Position numbers and translations under genes: made by a program
Shown here: one piece after another, positions 1 through 8,459 of the stretch
How the letters are laid out: each line of letters begins with the position of its first letter
Numbering within the stretch: the stretch's first letter is position 1
Notes under the pieces: model-generated
What the model was told of the DNA's origin: nothing
The model's input: only the letters and a program-made list of their open reading frames with translations
The model's database searches: none
Source of the DNA: Solirubrobacterales bacterium
GTDB lineage: Bacteria; Actinomycetota; Thermoleophilia; Solirubrobacterales; Solirubrobacteraceae
Direction of reading: 5' to 3'
NCBI GenBank assembly: GCA_003151895.1
Contig: PLYX01000113.1
Span: forward strand, 1-10,270
Length of the DNA stretch: 10,270 nt

Positions 1-1
1 T

Positions 2-544
2 GTCCGCAAAGGGGACTGCCCCCCGTTGACGGCGGAGGGCATCATCGGCGCCGCCTCCTCGATCGTGTACGCGCGCCTGCTGCGCGGCGATAGCGAGCCG
101 CTGAGCGATCTGCAGGGCGAACTGATGGGCATGATCGTCCTGCCATACCTGGGCCCGGCGGCCGCGCGTCAGGAGCGCGCGCGTCCGGCGCCGGCGCCAT
201 CGGTCGCTGAGACGGCCCAGGGCGATAGCGAGCCCGCGGAGGCAGACGGCGATCCGCTGCGGGGCATCCACATGCGCCTGACGTATCGCACCGCGCGCGT
301 GCTCGAAGCGGTCTCCGAGATGCCCGGAGCCTCGAACCGCCAGGTGGGCGAGCAGGCCGGGATCCCGGACCAGGGTCAGGTCTCAAAGCTCTTGGCGCGC
401 CTGAAGCGCCTCGGGTTGCTGGGAAACAGCAGCGAGGGGAGCCACGTCAAGGGTGGGCCCTACGCCTGGACGCTCACCGCGCGTGGTGCGCGCGTCGCCC
501 AAAGCATCCGCGCTTATGGCCAGTCACAGCGAAGGGCGGCCTGA
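2..544 (+). CDS. TetR-type regulator with extra C-terminal MarR-like winged helix (5' partial)
   Basis: The reading frame is open to the left edge of the window, so this is the 3' part of a longer gene; the TTG at 26 is probably internal. The first ~55 visible residues, ending PYLGPAAARQE, look like the last helices of a TetR/AcrR ligand-binding domain. A Pro/Ala/Glu-rich linker follows (about nt 165-265). Nt 270-530 then encode a winged helix of MarR type: RLTYRTARVLEAV, ASNRQVGEQAGI (first helices), QVSKLLARLKRLGLL (recognition helix) and a wing ending in YAWTLTARG. The usual TetR N-terminal helix-turn-helix would lie upstream of the window. A two-domain regulator of this kind is, from memory, common in Thermoleophilia. 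It ends 77 bases before a large exported-protein gene on the same strand and may control it; that link is inference. The inducing ligand cannot be told. Confidence 0.8.
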   Translation, partial: VRKGDCPPLTAEGIIGAASSIVYARLLRGDSEPLSDLQGELMGMIVLPYLGPAAARQERARPAPAPSVAETAQGDSEPAEADGDPLRGIHMRLTYRTARVLEAVSEMPGASNRQVGEQAGIPDQGQVSKLLARLKRLGLLGNSSEGSHVKGGPYAWTLTARGARVAQSIRAYGQSQRRAA

Positions 545-584
545 TGCGCCGCTCCCATCCATCGTCATCGTCATGTACACAGGC

Positions 585-601
585 GAGGGGTCGGTCCCCT
601 C
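585..601 (+). promoter_or_regulatory. Stem-loop in the leader of the exported-protein operon
   Basis: GAGGGG (585-590) pairs perfectly with CCCCTC (596-601) across a 5-base loop. The hairpin sits six bases upstream of the Shine-Dalgarno of the next gene. It has no T-run, so it is a poor terminator. It could be a leader stem that affects translation, an operator half-site pair, or chance in GC-rich DNA. Confidence 0.3.
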
Positions 602-607
602 TGTCCC

Positions 608-615
608 GGAGGAGA
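608..615 (+). promoter_or_regulatory. Ribosome binding site that fixes the GTG start at 622
   Basis: GGAGGAGA lies six bases upstream of the GTG at 622, an ideal Shine-Dalgarno and spacing. It decides between two starts. The ATG at 544 overlaps the stop of the preceding gene but would add 26 polar residues in front of the signal peptide. The GTG places a Lys/Arg-containing start directly before the hydrophobic core. Confidence 0.8.
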
Positions 616-621
616 CAACTC

Positions 622-3600
622 GTGAATGCTCGAAAGCTCGTCTTGAGGACCGTCGTCGCCCTGTGCGCACTGGTCGCCGCCGCCGCGCTTGCCGCCGGGC
701 CCGCGTCGGCCTTGGAGTCGCACACGTTCTCCTCCAGCTTCGGCAGCGCGGGCTCCGGGGCCGGCGAGCTGTCCTCGCCGCAGGGCGTCGCGGTCAACTC
801 GACGACGCACGACGTCTATGTCGCCGACACCGGCAATGACCGCATCGACGAGTTCACGGCGAGCGGCAGCTTCATCAGGGCGTGGGGCTGGGGCGTCGCG
901 GATGGCATCAGCGAGAAACCGCAGACCTGCACCATTGCCTGCTCAAAGGGGCTCTCCGGCTCTGGTCCCGGCGGGTTCGAGATTCCCACGTTCGTAGCGG
1001 TCGACAACTCGGCGGGGCCCTCCAAAGGCTACGTCTACGTCGGCGACACCGGCGACAACCTGGTGAGCAAGTTCAGCGAATCCGGGGCCCTGATCGAATC
1101 CTGGGGCACGCACGGACAGACTGCGTCTGGTGAACTCGAAGAAATCGCCGGCATCGCCGTCGAAGGCAACGGCACCTCGATCGCGATGAGCACCTCGAGC
1201 TTCCTGCGGCGGCTCGCGGCCGACGGCAGCGTCAGCGAAAAGCTCTCGGTCGAACGCGGCACATCGGCGCTGGGGCTGGCGGTCGACGGCGAAGGGAGCT
1301 TCTTCAAGGTCAACGGCTCGCCGAGCGTCGAGGAGACGACGGCCGCGGACCACGATCTCGGTCAGGTGACCATGACCACCGCCGAAGGGACGGGTATCGC
1401 CGTCGACCCGACGACCGGCGGGCTGTACCTCGACGTTGGCGGGGAAGTGGATCACTACGCGTTCTCCAGCGCCGGTGTCGTGAGCGAGGCCGGGGGTACG
1501 ACCTGCGTCGTGGAACCCAGCAAGGGTTGCGAAGCGAGCGACTGGTTCGGCGGCGGCCACATCGGCGGCGGGACGGGCTTGGCGGTCGATCGGAGCAACG
1601 CCGATGTTTACGTGGCCGACACAACCGCGAACGAGATAGAGCTCTTCACACTCGCGCTGCTACCAGATGCCACGACTGAAGCGGCATCGAACGTGCAGCC
1701 AGCGACGGCGACCCTCAACGGCAGTGTGAATCCCGAAGGCACAGTCACCACCTATCAATTCGAGTATGGCACGAGTACCGCCTACGGATCTCGCGCGCCT
1801 GCAAGCCCGGCAAGTGTGGGATCCGACTCGAGCGCCCACGCCCTGAGCGCGAGCATCAGCGGACTGGCCCCGGACACCGTCTATCACTATCGCATCGCGG
1901 CGACCAACGCGAACGGCACCTACTCCGGTCGCGACGAGACCTTCGAAACATATGGTCCACCAACGCTGCAAAACGCAGCAGCGAGCGAAATTACTCGCAC
2001 GCAGGCGAAGATCTCAGCGGAAGTAGACCCTCACGGAGTCGATACCCACTACCTGGTCGAATACGGCATCACAACGGCGTACGGATCGAGCACCGCTTCC
2101 GACGACATCGGGTCGGAAGCTGCGTATCAAGGTGTCAGCGTCCAGATCGCCGGTCTGAAATTGGATACCACGTACCATTACCGGGTCGTGGCCAGCAACT
2201 CCCAAGGCGCCGTCGACGGCCCAGATCAGACGCTGACCACGCTCGCCGCGGCTCCGATCGAAGCAGAGTCCGCGAGCGAAGTCGGCTCGACGACCGCGAC
2301 GGTCACCGCGCGCATCGATGCGCTCGGTGAACCGACGACATACCGCGTCGAATACGGCACGAGCGAAAGCTACGGTTCGAGCACGCCGGAAGCGAGTATC
2401 GGAGCGCCCGCGGAATTCGTGAACGTGATGACGCATCTCTCCGGCCTGCAGCCATCGACGGAATACCACTACCGCGTGCGCGCGAGCAACGGGGAGGGGA
2501 GCACTACCGGTCCCGACATGACGTTCCGGACAGCCGCGTCGACGGCGGGTAGCGCATCCGCGCTCCCGGACAACCGCGCCTACGAGCTGGTCTCGCCCGC
2601 CGACGAAAACCAGGCTGTCGACAGCATGGACGGCAGCGGTCACGGCGTCAGCAGCACCAGCGAAGACGAAGGATCGCCACAGCCCTTCCGTGCAGCGACC
2701 GATGGCGAAGCGATCGCCTATGCCAGCAATCCCGCGCTCGACGCCGGCAGCGGCGCATTCGGGGACGGCCAGAGCAACGAGTGGATCGCCGAACGTGGCA
2801 CGAATGGCTGGACAGCGCATGACATCACGCCCACCGGCGCCGACGCCAGCGCTGAGTACTCGTTCTTCACCGGTGACCTGTCGATCGGCCTCTTCAAAGC
2901 CGACAACGCCCAGCCGATCTCGGCGACGCCCGCCTCTCCGGTGCCCTGCTACGTGAACGTATATGCGCGCACCCGCGACGGGAGTTATCATGCGCTCATA
3001 TCCCAGCCCGGGAGCGGGCCGCTGCATGGATGCGGAGAACAGGCCGTGTTCGACGCATCGCCGGATGGATCGCATCTGCTCTTCGAGGACGAAGCCGCGC
3101 TGACCGCCGGTGCGGCCCCAGGCGCTCAGAATCAGTCGCCCTACACGCTCAACGGGGGATACAACATCTATGACTCTGTCGGCGGCGTCCTGCATCAGGT
3201 GAACATCCTTCCGGACGGTCAGCCTGAAGCCTCGCCCGCGGCCTGGATCGGCAGCGGCATCGACACCAACCTCGGCTCACCGGATTTCGAAAACGCCGTC
3301 TCGGCGAACGGCGCGAGGGTGGTCTGGTCCAGCAATGTCGTGGTGAAGGAAGGCGAAGGCGGATATCTGCCAAAGGCGCTCTATGTGCGCGAGAACGACA
3401 CGCAGCCGCAGAGCCCAGTCGGCCCAAACGGCGAATGCACGGTGGCAAGCGAGGCGTGTACGGTGCAGGTCGACAAGGGCGAAGCGCGATGCGTGGCGGA
3501 AGGTAAGTGCACGAGCGGTGGCGGTCTGTATTGGACAACAGGTGAAGACAGCACGAAGATCTTCTTCACCGCCTGCGACAGGCTGACCGCCGACTCGACC

Positions 3601-4824
3601 GCGATCGGGCAGAGCGAATGCGTTCATGGGGAAGGCAGCACGGAAATCCATCGCGGCGAAGACCTCTACGAATACGACCTCGCGAGCGGCCGGCTAACCG
3701 ATCTCACAGTCGATCCGCACGAATCGCTTGGGGCCGACGTGCAAGGCGTGATCGGTGCAAGTGAAGACGGCTCATACGTCTACTTCGCCGCCCGTGGCGT
3801 GCTGACCGAAGGCGCCAACGCCGAAGGCAAGGAACCGGTCGCCGGAGAACTCAATCTCTACGTGCGCCACGCCGGCGTCACGAGCTTCATCGCGACGCTC
3901 GACGGGGAAAGCTTTACCAGTCTCTGGGAAAGCCCCGGTCCGCGCGATTTGGCGCGGGCGCCAAACAATCGCACGGCCGAGGTGGCCGCCGACGGTCAGA
4001 GCGCCGTGTTCGAGGCATCCAGGCCGCTCACGGGCTATGAAAACGCGGGCTGCGAAGGCAGCAGGTGTCCCGAGGTCTTCGTTTACGATGCCGCCACTCA
4101 GCGAATCGCGTGTGCATCCTGCAACCCAAGTGGTGCGCCGCCGAGCGAACGCGAGTCCCGCTCGATGTCGCTTCTACCGGTCCCCGGCGGCGGCGGTATT
4201 CGTTCGGAGCAGTACAGGCAACGCTGGCTAGCTGATGGCGGGGACCGGGTGTTCTTCGAGACGGTTCAGCCGCTTGTGCCACAGGACACCAACGGCCGTG
4301 TGGACGTCTATGAGTGGGAGCGCAACGGCTCGGGCTCGTGCCCGGCGGTCACGGCAGGCGAACCCGAACGGGGTTGTGTCTACCTGATCTCCGGCGGTCA
4401 GAGCGTCGACAACTCCTATTTCGCGGACGCCGACTCCGAAGGCAACAACGTCTTCTTCACGAGTCGCGCCAACCTCGCGCCCCAGGCGATCGACGAAAGC
4501 GTAGCGATGTACGACGCGCGCGTAAACGGCGGTTTTCCGGAACGCGCAACTGCGTGCACCGGCACCGGCTGTCAGGGCGTGCCATCGGCGCCGCCGATCT
4601 TCGCCACACCATCGAGCGTGACCTATGCAGGCGTCGGCAACTTCGAACCGCAGCCGACACCTGCGCACAAGGCGACCAGCACGAGATCGGTGAAGTGCAA
4701 GAAGGGCGAGATTCGCAAGGGCGCGAAGTGTGTGAAGAAGAAGAAGAAGAGAACCGCGGCCGCCAAGAAGAGGACCCGTAAGGCCAAGCGATCAGACAAG
4801 CGTTCCACGAGGAGGAGGAAGTGA
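622..4824 (+). CDS. Giant exported protein: NHL propeller, three FN3-like repeats, PD40 propeller, basic tail
   Basis: 1400 residues from the GTG. Residues 1-30 are a signal peptide (RKLVLR, then a Val/Ala/Leu core, cleavage after ASA). Residues 33-347 hold about six NHL blades, clearest at 33-88 (SPQGVAV...VYVADTGNDRI), 115-162, 255-285 and 316-346 (GLAVDRSNADVYVADT). Residues 348-638 are three ~95-residue Ig/FN3-like repeats, each with a YGxxxxYGS strand and YHYR near the end. At 648-659 is LPDNRAYELVSP, followed by PD40/TolB-like repeats (DASPDGSHLLFEDE, EDGSYVYFAARG, SEGNNVFFTSRA) with scattered Cys pairs. Residues 1350-1400 carry 27 Lys/Arg, including CKKGEIRKGAKCVKKKKK. No catalytic motif is visible. 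Propellers and FN3 folds usually bind proteins or sugars; the tail could bind wall polyanions (inference). The function is unknown. The stop overlaps the next gene by one base. Confidence 0.92.
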   Translation: MNARKLVLRTVVALCALVAAAALAAGPASALESHTFSSSFGSAGSGAGELSSPQGVAVNSTTHDVYVADTGNDRIDEFTASGSFIRAWGWGVADGISEKPQTCTIACSKGLSGSGPGGFEIPTFVAVDNSAGPSKGYVYVGDTGDNLVSKFSESGALIESWGTHGQTASGELEEIAGIAVEGNGTSIAMSTSSFLRRLAADGSVSEKLSVERGTSALGLAVDGEGSFFKVNGSPSVEETTAADHDLGQVTMTTAEGTGIAVDPTTGGLYLDVGGEVDHYAFSSAGVVSEAGGTTCVVEPSKGCEASDWFGGGHIGGGTGLAVDRSNADVYVADTTANEIELFTLALLPDATTEAASNVQPATATLNGSVNPEGTVTTYQFEYGTSTAYGSRAPASPASVGSDSSAHALSASISGLAPDTVYHYRIAATNANGTYSGRDETFETYGPPTLQNAAASEITRTQAKISAEVDPHGVDTHYLVEYGITTAYGSSTASDDIGSEAAYQGVSVQIAGLKLDTTYHYRVVASNSQGAVDGPDQTLTTLAAAPIEAESASEVGSTTATVTARIDALGEPTTYRVEYGTSESYGSSTPEASIGAPAEFVNVMTHLSGLQPSTEYHYRVRASNGEGSTTGPDMTFRTAASTAGSASALPDNRAYELVSPADENQAVDSMDGSGHGVSSTSEDEGSPQPFRAATDGEAIAYASNPALDAGSGAFGDGQSNEWIAERGTNGWTAHDITPTGADASAEYSFFTGDLSIGLFKADNAQPISATPASPVPCYVNVYARTRDGSYHALISQPGSGPLHGCGEQAVFDASPDGSHLLFEDEAALTAGAAPGAQNQSPYTLNGGYNIYDSVGGVLHQVNILPDGQPEASPAAWIGSGIDTNLGSPDFENAVSANGARVVWSSNVVVKEGEGGYLPKALYVRENDTQPQSPVGPNGECTVASEACTVQVDKGEARCVAEGKCTSGGGLYWTTGEDSTKIFFTACDRLTADSTAIGQSECVHGEGSTEIHRGEDLYEYDLASGRLTDLTVDPHESLGADVQGVIGASEDGSYVYFAARGVLTEGANAEGKEPVAGELNLYVRHAGVTSFIATLDGESFTSLWESPGPRDLARAPNNRTAEVAADGQSAVFEASRPLTGYENAGCEGSRCPEVFVYDAATQRIACASCNPSGAPPSERESRSMSLLPVPGGGGIRSEQYRQRWLADGGDRVFFETVQPLVPQDTNGRVDVYEWERNGSGSCPAVTAGEPERGCVYLISGGQSVDNSYFADADSEGNNVFFTSRANLAPQAIDESVAMYDARVNGGFPERATACTGTGCQGVPSAPPIFATPSSVTYAGVGNFEPQPTPAHKATSTRSVKCKKGEIRKGAKCVKKKKKRTAAAKKRTRKAKRSDKRSTRRRK
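1663..2535 (+). repeat. Three tandem FN3/Ig-like protein repeats
   Basis: The copies lie at about 1663-1950, 1951-2244 and 2251-2535. Each encodes an opening strand with alternating Thr/Ala, then E-Y-G-x(2-4)-A/S-Y-G-S, then GLxxxTxYHYRxxAxNxxG, and ends with D-x-T-F/L-x-T. They are clear at protein level but diverged at DNA level, so this is an old triplication rather than a recent slippage product. Confidence 0.8.
4669..4821 (+). other. Segment encoding the Lys/Arg-rich C-terminal tail of the first exported protein
   Basis: This stretch encodes 51 residues, 17 Lys and 10 Arg, with two Cys spaced C-x10-C, and is strikingly purine-rich on the + strand. From memory, similar CKKG...GKCVKKKK endings recur on unrelated exported proteins of Thermoleophilia, which suggests a shared surface-retention or sorting element. 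Polyanion binding is inference. Its last codons (RRRK) also form the ribosome binding site of the next gene. Confidence 0.65.
4811..4818 (+). promoter_or_regulatory. Ribosome binding site inside the upstream coding end
   Basis: GGAGGAGG lies five bases before the ATG at 4824 and only two before the GTG at 4821, so the ATG is the likelier start. The same bases encode the Arg run at the end of the upstream protein. The TGATG stop/start overlap points to translational coupling of the two genes. Confidence 0.85.
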
Positions 4825-7800
4825 TGTCCCGCAGGCTCAAGCACCCGCTCCGTGCGGTTATCGCTTTCCTTGTCTTTCTCGGTGTTTGCGCAGCTGGGTC
4901 GTCGAGCGCATTCGCGCTGGCGAGCACGGAAGCGGGCCCGGGCTGGATGCTGACTGCTAACGACTACCCGACGGCGATGGCGCCGGGCGGCGAAGGAACG
5001 GTCGTCCTCAGCGTAATCAACATTGGCGCCGCCGCGAGCAGCGGGCGCATCACCGTCACCGATTCATTGCCTGCGGGCGTGACCGCTGAGGAAGCCGGCG
5101 AGCTAGGCGGCTTCGCCTTTTTCGGCAACGGCGCGCCGAGCATCCACAACGAATACTGGAGTTGCAACGGCAATGGGCTGACGGGGGTGCTCGGCGCGAG
5201 TGTGGTGAGTTGCACGAACACCGAAAACCTCTCGAGCATTCCCGGCGGGGGCGGCAATCCCGGCACGCCGCGTGGTGAACATCCGGTGCCGCAGATCGCG
5301 ATCAAGGTCAAGCTCCCGCCTGCCAGCACGCTGCCCGGCGGAGAAGTGACCGAGACGGATCACGCCACGATCGCAGGCGGCGGGGCGTCGAGTGCTGTGA
5401 GCACCGCTCAGCCGATGGTGATCACGACCAAGCCGGCACCCTTTGGCTTCGCGGACTGGCACGTCTGGGCCAGCAACGCGAATGGCACACTCGACACTCA
5501 GGCTGGGTCACATCCGTATGAGGTGACGTTCAGCTTCGACCTCAACAACTACTTCAACGAAGCCCAGGGGTACGCTTGGTCGCCGACTGGGCGTGCGCCG
5601 AGCGAGTTGCCACCCGAGGCGAAGAACATCGAAGTCAAGCTGCCGCCAGGCTTCGTCGGCGAACCCGGTGCGTTGCCGCGCTGTACCCGCCAGCAACTCG
5701 ACGCCTCATCATGTCCGGCCGCGAGCCAGCTGGGAATCATCTCCGTGCTCGCCATCGGTGGACTGTTCCTACAGATGCCGGTCTACAACATGGTGCCGCC
5801 GGGCAACTACCCGGACGAGATCGGCTTCATCTACGGGAGTGGCGGGGAAGGAGTCGAGACGCGCCTGGACACGGGCGTGCGCTCGGGCAGTGACTACGGG
5901 CTGACGACGCACGTAGACGACATACCCGAAAAGAACACGACGACCAGCACACTGACGCTGTGGGGTATACCCGGCGACTCCAGCCACAACCTCTACCGGC
6001 TCGAGCACAGCACCGAAGGTGGCGGCTGCTCACAGGGGGAATGCGGGGTCGTCAGCGGCGAGGAAAAACCGTTCCTCACGCTGCCCACGTCGTGCGGCGC
6101 CGCGCCGGCTTTCACGATCAGCGCCAACAGCTGGCAGGAACCTGAAGTCACGGGACACGCGAGCACGCAGTGGCTCGACAGCAACGGCGAACCGACCGGC
6201 TTCACCGGCTGCGAACACCTCTCCTTCGGGCCAACCGTCACGACCGATCCCGACACGGCGAAGGCCGACACGCCCGCCGGTCTGACGGTCGAAGTCAAGC
6301 CGCCGGTCGGCGGCTTGACGAACCCGGTCGGGCTCTCCAGCGCCGACATCGAGAACACGACCGTCGCGCTGCCCAACGGCGTCGCGATCAATCCCGGTCA
6401 GGCCGCCGGCCTTGAAGCCTGTACGCCCGCCCAGGACGGCTTGGAACCACTGCCCGACGGCGAAGAAGACAACGGACCGCCGTCGTGCCCCAACAGCTCC
6501 AAGGTCGGCGTCGACGAAATCGTGACGCCACTTCTGTTCAAACCGCTGCAAGGCAACGTCTACCTGCTGCAGTCCGAGCCGCCCGAACTCAAGCTGCTGG
6601 TCGCGGCCTCCGGCGAAGGCGTCAACATCAAGCTGATCGGCACGGTCCAGCTCAACGAAGCGACCGGTCAGCTGGTGACGACCTTCCCGCACACGCCGGC
6701 GCTGCCCTTCAGCGACTTCAAGCTCTCGTTCAGCGGCGGCGCGCAGGCCGCTCTCGCAACGCCGACCAAATGCGGCGTGTACGGGGAGGCCCAGGGCTTC
6801 AGCGCCGACTTCACACCGTGGGCCAGCCCATTCATCGCCGACGCCCTCCCGAACGCCGAATTCGCGATCACGAGTGGGACCAACGGAGCTCCGTGCCCGC
6901 CGTCGCCGCTGCCATACACGCCGAGCTTGATCGCGGGCTCGACGACCGACCAGGCTGGCGGTTACACGGACTTCAGTCTGTTGCTGCAGGCCCCCGACGA
7001 TCAGCAGCGCACCTCGCGGTTGCAGTTCAAGACGCCCGAGGGCCTGCTCGGCATGATCGCCAAGGTGCCGCTATGCAGCAACGCCCAGGCCGAAACGAAC
7101 TCGTGTCCGGCGGCGTCGCAGATCGGGCACACGACCGTCGCCTCCGGGCCGGGTCCATATCCGCTGGTCGTGCCCCAGCCGGGACAGCCCCCCGCGCCGA
7201 TCTACCTGACGGAAGGTTACGAGGGTGCGCCGTATGGCCTGTCGATCGTGGTGCCGTTGAACGTCGGCCCATTCACGCTGCCCACGCAGCGCGTCCGGGC
7301 GAAGATCGAAGTCGACGAGCTCACCTCACAGCTGACGGTCACGACGGATCCGCTGCCGCAGTACGTGGCCGGTGTGCCGACTGACCTCCGTTCGATCGAC
7401 GCCGTGATTGATAAGCCCGGGTTCATGTTCAACCCGACGGGGTGTAGCTCGCGGTCGTTCAACGGCACAGCGTCCGGCACCGAAGGCGCGCAGTCGCCGA
7501 TCGAAAGCCATTTCCAGGTGGGCTCCTGCCGGGCACTGTTGTTCAAGCCGAACTTCAAAGTCTTCACCTCGGGGAAAACCTCGCGGGCGAACGGCGCGAG
7601 CCTCGGCGCGAGGATCGTTTACCCGACTGGTAACCTGGGGGCCAACCAGGCGAGCTCGCAGTCGAACATCGAGATCGTGAAAGTGGAACTCCCGAGGCAG
7701 CTTCCGTCCAGGTTGACGACGCTGCAGAAGGCGTGTACGGCGGCGCAGTTCAACGCGAACCCGGCTGGGTGCCCTGCGGCCTCTGTCGTGGGGCACGCGA

Positions 7801-8408
7801 CGGCGGTAACACCGGTCCTGCCGGTCACGTTGACGGGCCCGGCGTACTTCGTTTCCAACGGTGGCGAAGCGTTCCCGAACCTGATCGTCGTGCTGCAGGG
7901 CTACGGCGTCACGATCCACCTCGTCGGCGACACGTTCATCAGCAAACAGGGGGTCACTAGCAGCACGTTCAAGCAGGTCCCCGACGTCCCGATCGCGAGC
8001 TTCGAACTGAACCTCCCCGAGGGCAAGTTCTCAGCGCTCGCGGCAAACGGGAACCTGTGCAAGAGCACCCTGAAGATGCCGACCGAATTCGTCGGACAGA
8101 ACGGCGCCGTCATCAAACAGTCCACGCCGATCGGGGTCACCGGTTGCTCAACCGGCATTTCGATCGTGTCCCACAAGATCAAGGGTCGTACGCTGACCGT
8201 GTCTGTGTCGGTCCCCGCCGCGGGCATCCTCACGGCTTCGGGCAAGGGCTTGTCGAGGAGCTCGAAGTCGGCCAAGGGCCGCGAAACGCTGACATTCAAG
8301 TTGACTCAGAAGAAGTCCGGCAAGCTGTCGACCAAGCTGAAGATCGCCTTCAAGCCGTCGAAGGGCGGCAAGCAGGCGAAGTCCCTGTCCGTCAAGTTCA
8401 AGAAGTAG
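4824..8408 (+). CDS. Giant exported protein with DUF11-like domain and four CPxxSxxG modules
   Basis: 1194 residues from ATG. Residues 1-33 are a signal peptide (SRRLKHPLR, hydrophobic core, cleavage after AFA or ALA). Residues ~39-200 resemble a DUF11/CARDB-type Ig fold (GWMLTANDYPTAMAPGGEGTV, VTDSLPAGV). FGFADW begins at 207 and AGSHP is at 227-231, a conserved pair in this family as I recall it. Four two-cysteine modules follow: Cys287/297, 533/555, 751/761 and 971/983, each with the second Cys in CPxxSxxG (CPAASQLG, CPNSSKVG, CPAASQIG, CPAASVVG), most of them preceded by LPPG/LPNG-type strands. FNPTGC near 870 is another recurring motif. Residues 1111-1194 are a beta-rich, Lys-rich end. 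No enzyme motif is seen. The overlap with the upstream gene implies equal dosage. Role unknown; a surface or cell-wall partner of the first protein is inference. Confidence 0.92.
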   Translation: MSRRLKHPLRAVIAFLVFLGVCAAGSSSAFALASTEAGPGWMLTANDYPTAMAPGGEGTVVLSVINIGAAASSGRITVTDSLPAGVTAEEAGELGGFAFFGNGAPSIHNEYWSCNGNGLTGVLGASVVSCTNTENLSSIPGGGGNPGTPRGEHPVPQIAIKVKLPPASTLPGGEVTETDHATIAGGGASSAVSTAQPMVITTKPAPFGFADWHVWASNANGTLDTQAGSHPYEVTFSFDLNNYFNEAQGYAWSPTGRAPSELPPEAKNIEVKLPPGFVGEPGALPRCTRQQLDASSCPAASQLGIISVLAIGGLFLQMPVYNMVPPGNYPDEIGFIYGSGGEGVETRLDTGVRSGSDYGLTTHVDDIPEKNTTTSTLTLWGIPGDSSHNLYRLEHSTEGGGCSQGECGVVSGEEKPFLTLPTSCGAAPAFTISANSWQEPEVTGHASTQWLDSNGEPTGFTGCEHLSFGPTVTTDPDTAKADTPAGLTVEVKPPVGGLTNPVGLSSADIENTTVALPNGVAINPGQAAGLEACTPAQDGLEPLPDGEEDNGPPSCPNSSKVGVDEIVTPLLFKPLQGNVYLLQSEPPELKLLVAASGEGVNIKLIGTVQLNEATGQLVTTFPHTPALPFSDFKLSFSGGAQAALATPTKCGVYGEAQGFSADFTPWASPFIADALPNAEFAITSGTNGAPCPPSPLPYTPSLIAGSTTDQAGGYTDFSLLLQAPDDQQRTSRLQFKTPEGLLGMIAKVPLCSNAQAETNSCPAASQIGHTTVASGPGPYPLVVPQPGQPPAPIYLTEGYEGAPYGLSIVVPLNVGPFTLPTQRVRAKIEVDELTSQLTVTTDPLPQYVAGVPTDLRSIDAVIDKPGFMFNPTGCSSRSFNGTASGTEGAQSPIESHFQVGSCRALLFKPNFKVFTSGKTSRANGASLGARIVYPTGNLGANQASSQSNIEIVKVELPRQLPSRLTTLQKACTAAQFNANPAGCPAASVVGHATAVTPVLPVTLTGPAYFVSNGGEAFPNLIVVLQGYGVTIHLVGDTFISKQGVTSSTFKQVPDVPIASFELNLPEGKFSALAANGNLCKSTLKMPTEFVGQNGAVIKQSTPIGVTGCSTGISIVSHKIKGRTLTVSVSVPAAGILTASGKGLSRSSKSAKGRETLTFKLTQKKSGKLSTKLKIAFKPSKGGKQAKSLSVKFKK

Positions 8409-8459
8409 GCGCCGCCTGGGGTGATGGCGGTCGACGCACCAACCTTTCACCAGCTTGAC

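Noticed and set aside
592..601. CGGTCCCCTC shared by the hairpins at 585-601 and 8460-8485
   Set aside because: Ten bases of GC-rich sequence in two stems with different pairing are easily due to chance.
544..621. ATG start at 544 for the first giant protein, overlapping the regulator stop
   Set aside because: It would put 26 polar Ser/Arg-rich residues before the signal peptide and has no ribosome site; the GTG at 622 has an ideal one.
943..1560. Antisense open frame (205 codons) on the - strand
   Set aside because: It mirrors the NHL region of the sense gene; its composition is that of a high-GC shadow frame.
2014..3195. Long antisense open frame (393 codons) on the - strand
   Set aside because: It lies wholly opposite the FN3/PD40 part of a clear exported protein, has an Arg/Val/Gly-rich shadow composition and no recognisable domain.
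4881..4892. Possible lipoprotein box (LGVC) in the second giant protein
   Set aside because: The residue before Cys is Val rather than Gly/Ala/Ser, and good signal peptidase I sites (AFA, ALA) follow, so a normal secreted protein is likelier.
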